The translations under genes and the position numbers were made by a program. The notes beneath the pieces are model-generated. The model saw only the letters and a list, made by a program, of their open reading frames with translations, ran no database searches and had not been told where the DNA came from. From Planctomycetota bacterium (lineage in GTDB: Bacteria; Planctomycetota; Phycisphaerae; Sedimentisphaerales; Anaerobacaceae): a DNA stretch of 10,174 nt. The stretch is from the NCBI GenBank assembly GCA_022567055.1, contig JADFHU010000136.1:1-10174 (forward strand), written 5' to 3'. This document shows positions 1-6,134 of the stretch, one piece after another (the first letter of the stretch is position 1; each line of letters opens with the position of its first letter).

Positions 1-1
1 G

Positions 2-1507
2 GCTGCGGAGGGTCAGTCGCAGGAAGTTGCCTATCGATTCCTCTACTGGGGGACATTCATCTTTGCGATCGCCAACGGTACCCTCGAGGCCGTGGCCAAC
101 CCGCTGGTCGCGACGCTTTTCCCGAACAACAAGATGCACTACCTGAATATTCTTCACGCCAGTTGGCCCGCCGGCATGGTGCTGGGCGGGATGGTGGGCT
201 GGTTCCTGGGCGACGGGTTCGGTTGGCACTGGAAAACCCAGTTGGGTTTGTTCCTGGTGCCCACTATCATTTACGGACTCATGTTCCTCGGCCAGCACAT
301 GCCGAAGTCGGAGGCGTCGCAGAAAGGGTTGAGCTTCGGAGAGATGTTCCAGCAAATTGGCATACTTGGCGGCACTGTCGTTGCAGTTGTCCTCGGCTTG
401 TTTTTTAACTCAATGGGAATTGCGGGAGCGGGTGGCCTCGTTCTTGTCGTGATCATGTTTCTCACCCATACTCATGGAAAGCGAGGAGATACTCAAATAG
501 CCCTTGGCGCATGGCTTCTCTTCGTGCTCTTTGTAACGCATGCCATGGTAGGAGCGGTTGAACTCGGAACAGATGGATGGATTCAGAACATTACTGGCAA
601 CATTCTGACCCCCACGCAGGGCAAAATTCTGTTTGTGTTCGCTGCGGCCATTATGTTCAGTCTGCGTTTCTGTGCCGACTTCATCGAGAAGCGACTGCGT
701 CTCTCCCCGCTGGGTATTCTATTCACCTGCGCCGTTCTGGCGGTGGTGGGTCTGAATATGGCCAGCGGCATAGAAACTTTTCTTGGCGCCCTGGTGGCGA
801 TTGCCGTCTACGCTGTCGGCAAGACCTTCTTCTGGCCGACCATGCTCGCGGTGGTTGGAGACCGCTTCCCGCAAACCGGCGCCATTGCAATGAGTATCAT
901 GGGGGGGATCGGCATGATGTCTGCCGGCCTGATTGGTTCACCTGGCCTTGGATATGCCAAAGATCGGTTTGCGAGTGAGGCCCTCCAGGAGACTGCCGCC
1001 GCAGTTTACGACGAAAGCAAGTCCGAGACGCCGAGCAAGTTTCTTGTGTTCGCTGAGGTTTACGGTCTGGACGGCAAGAAGCTCGGCGACATCCAGGCCA
1101 CGCTGGCCGACGCGCGGAAAATCCTTCAAAACGGAGGAGTCGACGATCCGAATGAATCCGATCTAGCTTCGCTTTCTGCCGAGGAACGTGCTGAAGCGGA
1201 AGAGCGTCAGGGGAGGTTGGAGCAGTTGGAAAACACGTTGGTTCGGAAAGGCGTTCTCGATGAAGGCAAAGAGAATCCTGATCCGAGAGCGGCTCTGGCG
1301 GTGTTGACGGACCAGGAGACCGCCATTCACCAGGCCAGCATTCAAGGAGATCGCAAGACGCTGAAGGTCGACTCGGTCATTCCGTTGACGATGGCGGTGG
1401 TCTACCTCCTGCTGTTGCTGTATTTCAAATCTACCGGGGGTTACAAGCCGGTTTCTATCGAAGCAGTGGAGGAGAGCGGAGGTGAGGCCAAGCCGGCTGA
1501 TTCATGA
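2..1507 (+). CDS. MFS permease, FucP/GlcP-like sugar transporter (5' partial)
   Basis: The frame is open from the first full codon at position 2, so the gene begins upstream and about 501 codons are visible. A GTG at 92 is internal, because the 30 codons before it (FLYWGTFIFAIANGTLEA) are membrane-like and continue the family pattern. Many hydrophobic segments are visible. Motifs such as NPLVATLFP followed by LNILHASWPAGMVLGG recall the NP...LN..HA/QA..G pattern of FucP/GlcP-type sugar:proton symporters, so inner-membrane uptake of a sugar or related solute is likely; the substrate is unknown. A hydrophilic, charged stretch of about 140 residues (roughly nt 953-1375) separates the second-last hydrophobic block from the last helix (VIPLTMAVVYLLLLLYF, about nt 1376-1426). 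That is unusual for an MFS protein. The downstream oxidoreductases suggest a carbohydrate module. MFS membership is fairly sure; the subfamily is inferred. Confidence 0.85.
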   Translation, partial: AAEGQSQEVAYRFLYWGTFIFAIANGTLEAVANPLVATLFPNNKMHYLNILHASWPAGMVLGGMVGWFLGDGFGWHWKTQLGLFLVPTIIYGLMFLGQHMPKSEASQKGLSFGEMFQQIGILGGTVVAVVLGLFFNSMGIAGAGGLVLVVIMFLTHTHGKRGDTQIALGAWLLFVLFVTHAMVGAVELGTDGWIQNITGNILTPTQGKILFVFAAAIMFSLRFCADFIEKRLRLSPLGILFTCAVLAVVGLNMASGIETFLGALVAIAVYAVGKTFFWPTMLAVVGDRFPQTGAIAMSIMGGIGMMSAGLIGSPGLGYAKDRFASEALQETAAAVYDESKSETPSKFLVFAEVYGLDGKKLGDIQATLADARKILQNGGVDDPNESDLASLSAEERAEAEERQGRLEQLENTLVRKGVLDEGKENPDPRAALAVLTDQETAIHQASIQGDRKTLKVDSVIPLTMAVVYLLLLLYFKSTGGYKPVSIEAVEESGGEAKPADS

Positions 1508-1541
1508 TTAGTCATTCTCGAAAAAAATAATGATTTCATGG

Positions 1542-1570
1542 CAGGCGGCCTTCCGGTCGCCTGTTTTTTT
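1542..1570 (+). terminator. Rho-independent terminator of the permease gene
   Basis: A 9-bp stem (CAGGCGGCC with GGTCGCCTG, one G-U pair) encloses a TTCC tetraloop and is followed directly by seven T residues. It starts 34 bp after the permease stop codon. An A-run at 1521-1527 could pair with the T-run. This is a textbook intrinsic terminator and separates the permease transcript from the oxidoreductase genes. Confidence 0.92.
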
Positions 1571-1596
1571 AGCCTGCGAGGTGTACGATGAGGAAA

Positions 1597-1630
1597 AGGC
1601 GCGGCCGTGGCACAATGCGCCTCAATTTTT
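1597..1630 (+). terminator. Weak second hairpin with T-run (possible backup terminator)
   Basis: AGGCGC (1597-1602) and GCGCCT (1617-1622) are exact reverse complements around a 14-nt loop, and TTTTT follows at 1626-1630. The stem is short and the T-run is offset by three bases, so function is doubtful. Read on the other strand, the stem is followed by a short T-run as well. The rest of 1571-1808 holds the promoter candidate at 1670-1698 and nothing else that I can recognise. Confidence 0.3.
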
Positions 1631-1669
1631 GGAGGGCCTTGTAAACCTGCGGAGCCGGTGAACCATTGC

Positions 1670-1698
1670 TTGAATGAAGGTCGACTCCAGAGTAGAAT
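1670..1698 (+). promoter_or_regulatory. Candidate sigma-70 promoter for the oxidoreductase pair
   Basis: TTGAAT (1670-1675) and TAGAAT (1693-1698) are separated by exactly 17 bp. They match the -35 consensus at 4 of 6 and the -10 consensus at 5 of 6 positions. Transcription would start near 1705, giving a leader of about 100 nt before the ATG at 1809. It lies after the permease terminator, as expected for an independently transcribed downstream unit. Prediction from sequence only. Confidence 0.45.
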
Positions 1699-1808
1699 GC
1701 CCTTCGTCCTTGCAAGTACCGATCATGGGATGCATTGGCAGGCTGGTGAGAGAAAGGGCGTGAATAGACGCTCGTTGGACTTGAACAGGTTAATCTTAGG
1801 GGCATGAA

Positions 1809-3119
1809 ATGAAAAAGCACAGAGACAGCATGACGCGTCGAGAGTTTGTCAAGGGCGCGACCTTGTCCCTCGCGATTGTCGGTACGGGGGCCCACCAGGC
1901 GCGGGCGGCCGGCTCCGGCACGATTCGCGTGGGTGTCATTGGTTGTGGAGGACGCGGTTCAGGTGCCGCTCGTAACTGCGTCGAGTCATCGAAAGGCGTG
2001 GAAATCGTCGCCTTGGCGGATGCCTTTGGAGATCGACTCAAGGGCCTCAAGAACGAATTCTCGGTGCCGGACGAGCACTGTTTTGTAGGGCTGGATGCCT
2101 ACAAGCAGGTGCTCGCGCTGGATGATGTCAACATGGTGATCTTGGCGACGCCTCCGGGCTTTCGGCCGCCTCAGTTTGCGGCCGCCGTGGATGCCGGTAA
2201 GCACATCTTTACTGAGAAGCCGGTTGCGGTTTGTCCTGCGGGGATAAAGGTGTTCATCGCCGCGGCGAAGAAGGCCGGCGAAAAGGGCTTGGCCGTGGTC
2301 GCCGGGACACAGCGACGTCACCAGGCCTCCTATGTGGAGACGATGAAGCGGATTCACGACGGTGCGATCGGCGAGATCCTTTCGGCCCAGTGCTACTGGA
2401 ATATGGGCGCCCTTTGGGTCGATCGCGCCAAGGAGAACTGGGAGAAGTGGGAGAGCGGTAAGTACAGTGACACCGAGTGGCAGGTCCGCAACTGGCTCTT
2501 CATCAAGTCTCTCTCGGGGGACCACATCTGTGAGCAGCACATCCACAATATCGACGTGATCAACTGGGCCTTTGATGCGCTGCCGGAGAGTGTGCATGGG
2601 GTGGGGGGCAGGCAGGATCGAACCAATCGTCGGTATGGCAACATCTTCGATCACTTTGGCATCGAGTTCGCCTATCCCAATGACATCAAGACGATCAGCA
2701 TGTGCCGTCAGATTGCCGGCACCACCAACAATGTCAGCGAACGGGTGGTCGGCACCAAGGGCTGGAGTAGCTGCGACGGCCATATTGAGGGTGAGCATTC
2801 CTGGCACTATGAAGGGCCCGAGCCCGATCCCTACGTACAAGAGCATACCGATCTCATCGAAAGCATTCGCAGCGGCAACCTGCTCAACGAGGGCGTGCGT
2901 GTGGCCGAAAGCACGCTTTGTGCGATCATGGGACGCGAGTCTGCCTATTCGCGGGCGCAGTTTAAGCGCAGCTATTTCCAGTCGAGATGCACCTTGGATC
3001 TCCTGCCGGCGAACGATCTCAAGCTGAGCGATGCCGCGACCCTGGATCCCGTTCCGGTTCCCGGTGTCTACCAACTGCCCGGCATGCCTAGTACGCGCAG
3101 AAGGCGGAGGCGGGGATAG
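1809..3119 (+). CDS. Gfo/Idh/MocA-family oxidoreductase with Tat leader
   Basis: This is a 436-residue NAD(P)-dependent oxidoreductase of the glucose-fructose oxidoreductase / inositol dehydrogenase family, which usually oxidises a sugar or polyol. Residues 9-15 (TRREFVK) plus a mild hydrophobic stretch ending at AHQARA (about residue 33) form a twin-arginine signal, so export folded with its cofactor is predicted. The Rossmann fold starts at 41-50 (VGVIGCGGRG). The family EKP motif is at 136-138, with K137 the expected catalytic lysine. ICEQHIHNIDV (240-250) matches the second catalytic motif, with E242, H246 and D249 where D..H..D is more usual. The ATG at 1809 has AGGGG six bases upstream; an in-frame ATG at 1830 would also keep the Tat motif. 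The C-terminus ends in six consecutive arginines. Substrate unknown. A second copy follows after 72 bp and is probably cotranscribed. Confidence 0.9.
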   Translation: MKKHRDSMTRREFVKGATLSLAIVGTGAHQARAAGSGTIRVGVIGCGGRGSGAARNCVESSKGVEIVALADAFGDRLKGLKNEFSVPDEHCFVGLDAYKQVLALDDVNMVILATPPGFRPPQFAAAVDAGKHIFTEKPVAVCPAGIKVFIAAAKKAGEKGLAVVAGTQRRHQASYVETMKRIHDGAIGEILSAQCYWNMGALWVDRAKENWEKWESGKYSDTEWQVRNWLFIKSLSGDHICEQHIHNIDVINWAFDALPESVHGVGGRQDRTNRRYGNIFDHFGIEFAYPNDIKTISMCRQIAGTTNNVSERVVGTKGWSSCDGHIEGEHSWHYEGPEPDPYVQEHTDLIESIRSGNLLNEGVRVAESTLCAIMGRESAYSRAQFKRSYFQSRCTLDLLPANDLKLSDAATLDPVPVPGVYQLPGMPSTRRRRRRG

Positions 3120-3178
3120 TTGACGGACGGACCCATTAGGCTCGCTTGGTGCTGAAGACTGGTTTTAACCATAGACAT

Positions 3179-3184
3179 AAGGAG
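3179..3184 (+). promoter_or_regulatory. Strong Shine-Dalgarno of the second oxidoreductase
   Basis: AAGGAG lies 7 nt before the ATG at 3192. It fixes the start of the second paralogue and shows that its N-terminus without a twin arginine is the real one, not a mis-chosen start. Confidence 0.8.
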
Positions 3185-3191
3185 ATCGCTG

Positions 3192-4559
3192 ATGGCTTCA
3201 TCAGATAACAACAATCAGAGTGAGATGAAAAGCGCAATGAAAACTGCCGGTGTCCTTGGGTTGGCCGGCGCTCTTGGACAGAGAGCCCATGCCTTGGGAT
3301 CGGGCAAGATCAAGGTTGGCCTGCTGGGCTGTGGGGGGCGCGGCAAGGGTGCCCTGCGGCAAAACCTCAATGCAGACCCGGGCGTGGAAGTCGTGGCGAT
3401 GGCGGATCTGTTTGAGAGCAAGGTCCGTCATGCGCGGGATGAGTTCAATAAAAATGAAAAGTACAAGGGACGGATCCATATCGACGATGAACACCTCTTC
3501 TGGGGATACGACTGCCACGAAAAACTCGCCAAGACGGATGCCGACCTGATCCTGATGGCGACGGCCCCCGGCTTCCGTGGCAGACAGATGCTGGCTGCGG
3601 TGAACGCGGGCAAGCACATCTTCACGGAAAAGCCGGTGGCCACCGATCCGGCGGGTTGTCGGCAGGTCATGGAGGCCTCCCGCATCGCCAAAGAGAAGGG
3701 CTTGGCGATCGTGTGCGGCACCCAGCGACGACACGAGTTTAGCCGTGTGGAACTGATGAAACGCATCCACGACGGCCAGATCGGCGAGCTGGTCGGCGGG
3801 CAGTGCTATTGGTATGGAAGCGGCATCTGGTTCCGCGGCCTGGGCCTGAGATCCGGGACCTATAGTGAGAAGAATATGAGCGAATTGGAGTGGCAGTGTC
3901 ACAACTGGTATCACTTCAACTGGCTATCGGGGGATCAGATCTGTGAGCAGCACATCCACAACATCGACGTGATGAACTGGTGCTTCGGGGGTCCACCCGC
4001 CAAATTCACTGCAGTGGGTGGACGCGCCTGGAGGAGTCACAATACGGGGCAGTCGGACGCTGCCAAGGAGGTCTGCCGACACTACAGCGGTAGCGAGGCG
4101 GCCTGGGAGAAGTATAACGGTGACATCTGGGACCACATCTTCGCCGAATTCGAGTATCCCAACGGTGCCCGCTGCCTGAGTTTCAGTGGGCACAGCCCCG
4201 GCACGGGGCGCAATGGCGAAACCGTGCTCGGTACCAAGGGCCGGAGCAACTGCAAGAATCGGATTACCGGTGAAAACGCCTGGGAGTTCGAGGGCAAGAA
4301 TGTGAACGGCATGGACCAGGAACATATCGACTTGATCGCCAGCATCCGCAAAGGCGAACCGCTCAATGAGGGACAGCGCATCGCCGAGAGCACATTGACC
4401 GCCATCGGCGCCCGCATGGCTGCCTACACCGGGCGGAGCTTTAAGTGGAACTGGCTGCTCAAAGCGAGCACTCTGGACCTGGTCCCAGAACACGCCCGTA
4501 TGACCCCCGGGCCCGGTGTGTTTCACCCGATTCCCACAGGACGTGACACTCTGAGCTGA
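3192..4559 (+). CDS. Gfo/Idh/MocA-family oxidoreductase, paralogue without twin arginines
   Basis: This 455-residue protein is a tandem paralogue of the preceding gene. The Rossmann motif is at 42-51 (VGLLGCGGRG), the EKP motif at 146-148 (K147) and ICEQHIHNIDV at 250-260, identical to the first copy. The N-terminus keeps a leader-like shape, with a small apolar stretch (TAGVLGLAGALG, 18-29) and AHA at 32-34, but where RR should stand it reads SEMKSAMK. Tat export is therefore doubtful and the enzyme may be cytoplasmic or inefficiently exported. Relative to the first copy it carries about 20 extra residues near 283-305 and a longer segment near 208-222, which may alter the substrate pocket or dimer face. 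The genes stay nearly identical over 42 bp (2526-2567 against 3939-3980, 40 matches by eye). Family is sure; substrate and location are not. Confidence 0.9.
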   Translation: MASSDNNNQSEMKSAMKTAGVLGLAGALGQRAHALGSGKIKVGLLGCGGRGKGALRQNLNADPGVEVVAMADLFESKVRHARDEFNKNEKYKGRIHIDDEHLFWGYDCHEKLAKTDADLILMATAPGFRGRQMLAAVNAGKHIFTEKPVATDPAGCRQVMEASRIAKEKGLAIVCGTQRRHEFSRVELMKRIHDGQIGELVGGQCYWYGSGIWFRGLGLRSGTYSEKNMSELEWQCHNWYHFNWLSGDQICEQHIHNIDVMNWCFGGPPAKFTAVGGRAWRSHNTGQSDAAKEVCRHYSGSEAAWEKYNGDIWDHIFAEFEYPNGARCLSFSGHSPGTGRNGETVLGTKGRSNCKNRITGENAWEFEGKNVNGMDQEHIDLIASIRKGEPLNEGQRIAESTLTAIGARMAAYTGRSFKWNWLLKASTLDLVPEHARMTPGPGVFHPIPTGRDTLS

Positions 4560-4570
4560 GGTCATACTCC

Positions 4571-4670
4571 TAATCGTTGTCGTATTCGTATTCGTTTTCG
4601 TAATCGAAGCAGTAGCTAGGTTTGATAGGTTTTTCTCGACTACGACAACGATTACGACAACGACAACGAG
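4571..4670. repeat. Inverted hexamer repeat, locus 1 (CGA-NNA units)
   Basis: The left arm 4571-4606 is six TNNTCG hexamers. The right arm 4637-4670 is five CGANNA hexamers plus CGAG, which are the same units on the other strand. By hand, roughly 28 of 33 aligned positions can pair across a loop of about 30 nt (4607-4636). The element starts 11 bp after the second oxidoreductase stop codon and lies before the tRNA promoter. It could form an RNA hairpin at the 3' end of the oxidoreductase transcript or be a dispersed repeat. Nothing suggests coding. The rest of 4560-4771 holds only the tRNA promoter. Confidence 0.8.
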
Positions 4671-4730
4671 CGGGGCAGCGCACAGCAGGTACTGGGGGAA
4701 TATGATTCTGAGCCAGGCCTGAAAAGTCGC

Positions 4731-4758
4731 TTGACGAGACACCGAAAACGGCTAAGAT
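4731..4758 (+). promoter_or_regulatory. Promoter of the tRNA-Leu gene
   Basis: TTGACG (4731-4736, 5 of 6 to consensus) and TAAGAT (4753-4758, 4 of 6) are separated by 16 bp. Transcription would begin about 6 bp before the mature tRNA 5' end at 4772. The position just before a stable RNA gene makes this convincing. Confidence 0.65.
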
Positions 4759-4771
4759 ACCTGCTCCCGTT

Positions 4772-4855
4772 GCGGATGTGGCGGAATTGGCAGACGCGCA
4801 GGCTTCAGGTGCCTGTGGGCTTAGGCTCGTGGAGGTTCGACTCCTCTCATCCGCA
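4772..4855 (+). tRNA. tRNA-Leu (CAG anticodon)
   Basis: The 7-bp acceptor stem pairs GCGGATG (4772-4778) with CATCCGC (4848-4854), with A at the discriminator position. The D-arm (GGCGGAATTGGCAGACGC) has the usual class II leucine pattern. The anticodon stem CAGGC/GCCTG encloses TTCAGGT with anticodon CAG at 4806-4808, reading CUG codons. A long variable arm, typical of leucine tRNA, is followed by a T-arm with TTCGACT. CCA is not encoded and must be added after transcription. The 3' end lies 12 bp from the stop codon of the converging aminotransferase gene. Confidence 0.96.
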
Positions 4856-4867
4856 TTCCCCCCTGCA

Positions 4868-5959
4868 TTATGAACCGATCTCCGCGTCAATCCATGCCAA
4901 CAGCTCTTCGAGTTCGGCCAGGGTAATGTCACCCATGTGGGCTATGCGGAAGGTCTCCTGCTTGAGCTTACCGTAGCCGTCGCTGAACAGCGTTCCGTGT
5001 TTTTCCCGGACCGCGGCGATGGTCTTCGCGACGTCGATCCCCATGACGTTGCGAATCGTGGTCAGGGTGTCGGAGGGATACCTTGAATCGCAGAAGATGG
5101 AAAACTTCTCACCGGCCCAATGTCGGACATACTCCGCCATCTCCCGATGCCGTTTCCACACGGGCTCCATGCCTTCGTCGATGAGTTTGCTGCACTGGTA
5201 GTGGAGCGCCATGATATGGGGGATGTTGGGCGTGACGAGGGTTTGATCATTGGCGGCGTTTTTCGCCCACAATTCGAAATTGAAATAGTAGCCGCGCTGG
5301 GGAACCGATAGGCTCTTTGCGAGCGCCCGGTTGCTGACGGCGGCGACCGCCAGGCCCGGCGGGATCGCAAATGCCTTCTGGACCGATGCGAAGGTCACAT
5401 CCCAGCCCAAGTCGTCGAAGTGGAGGGGCAAGCCGACCATGGCGCTGACGGCATCGACGAAGACGAGCACGTCGGGATACTTGGTCTTCATCATCTCGCT
5501 GATGGCATACACGGGATTGGCCAGGCCGGTGCTCGTTTCGTTGTAGACCAGGGTGATGGCGGCGTAGTTCCCCGCTGCCAACCTTTCGTCGATGAGTTCC
5601 GGCGTGATGGCCTGGCCCCACGCCACCTGGAGAACGTCGGCCTCTCTGCCGCAGAGCGTGACCACGTCGGCCCATTTGTCACTGAAGGCCCCGCAACAGG
5701 TGCAGAGCACCTTTTCATCCGGCGCGACGCAGTTTCGGATGGCGGCCTCCCAGATCCCGGAACCGCTGGAGGTGGATAGGAACACGTGCTGATCGGTAAA
5801 CAGGATGCGCTTGAGCAACTGCACGGTCTCCCCGTGTAGTTGGGTGTACTCCTGGGTGCGGTGGCCCAGGGTCGGCCGGGCGAGCTGTTGCAAGACGTCT
5901 TCCTTGACCTTGACAGGTCCGGGGATGAAAAGTCGTGGAGGATGCTTCCAATCTGCCAT
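4868..5959 (-). CDS. Class V PLP-dependent aminotransferase (serine-pyruvate/alanine-glyoxylate type)
   Basis: This 363-residue fold-type I transaminase is of the small COG0075 type. Visible features are FIPGPVKV (11-18), the cofactor-phosphate region STSSGSGIWEAA (62-73), NETSTG (140-145), the cofactor-ring aspartate in FVDAVSAM (D169), the Schiff-base lysine in SVQKAFAIPPG (K195), TPNIP (243-247) and the C-terminal FRIAHMGD (337-344). The family moves amino groups between serine, alanine or phosphoserine and glyoxylate, pyruvate or 2-oxoglutarate. The upstream DUF1015 gene, a common companion of serine biosynthesis genes, makes a phosphoserine aminotransferase role plausible, but the sequence does not prove it. 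The ATG at 5959 is preceded 7 nt upstream by AAGGAA (5967-5972). It probably ends the trpS-side gene cluster. Confidence 0.9.
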   Translation of the reverse strand: MADWKHPPRLFIPGPVKVKEDVLQQLARPTLGHRTQEYTQLHGETVQLLKRILFTDQHVFLSTSSGSGIWEAAIRNCVAPDEKVLCTCCGAFSDKWADVVTLCGREADVLQVAWGQAITPELIDERLAAGNYAAITLVYNETSTGLANPVYAISEMMKTKYPDVLVFVDAVSAMVGLPLHFDDLGWDVTFASVQKAFAIPPGLAVAAVSNRALAKSLSVPQRGYYFNFELWAKNAANDQTLVTPNIPHIMALHYQCSKLIDEGMEPVWKRHREMAEYVRHWAGEKFSIFCDSRYPSDTLTTIRNVMGIDVAKTIAAVREKHGTLFSDGYGKLKQETFRIAHMGDITLAELEELLAWIDAEIGS

Positions 5960-6006
5960 TGACCGTTTCCTTATTTCGCTGGGGCGCTAGTTGGTGTAGC
6001 TATGCC

Positions 6007-6110
6007 TCGTTGTCATGATCGGCGCAGCGCTTGGCCTTGTCTGAATCGATATCCCTAGTTCTGCCATTTCACTGTTTCGATTACGATCACGACAACGACA
6101 ACGATCACGA
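6007..6110. repeat. Inverted hexamer repeat, locus 2 (CGA-NNA units)
   Basis: Positions 6078-6110 hold five CGANNA hexamers plus CGA (CGATTA, CGATCA, CGACAA twice, CGATCA). A short opposite arm at 6007-6021 is the reverse complement of 6084-6098 at 14 of 15 positions. The element begins 24 bp beyond the DUF1015 stop codon in the sense of that gene and lies between it and the aminotransferase. Its unit is the same as in the repeat at 4571-4670. The rest of 5960-6134 holds only the aminotransferase ribosome binding site. Confidence 0.75.
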
Positions 6111-6134
6111 GTGTGACCCGGGATGCGTCCCATC

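Noticed and set aside
1986..3074. Long minus-strand open frame antisense to the first oxidoreductase (362 codons)
   Set aside because: The opposite strand has a full family match; the antisense product has no recognisable domain and no ribosome binding site was evident. It is a codon-bias shadow.
4571..4670. Hexamer repeat as coding sequence for a DYDNDN/ENEYEYD peptide
   Set aside because: The 3-base phase makes such peptides in several frames, but no start with a ribosome binding site drives them, and both arms give similar peptides only because they are complementary.
3924..4742. 272-codon minus-strand open frame ending in the second oxidoreductase and starting near the tRNA promoter
   Set aside because: It runs through the hexamer repeat and antisense to a conserved enzyme, giving low-complexity VVVVIVVVV and TNTNTTT tracts; not a real protein.
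4571..6110. Hexamer repeats as a CRISPR array
   Set aside because: Units are 6 bp and contiguous, with no spacers, no repeats of 25 bp or more and no cas genes.
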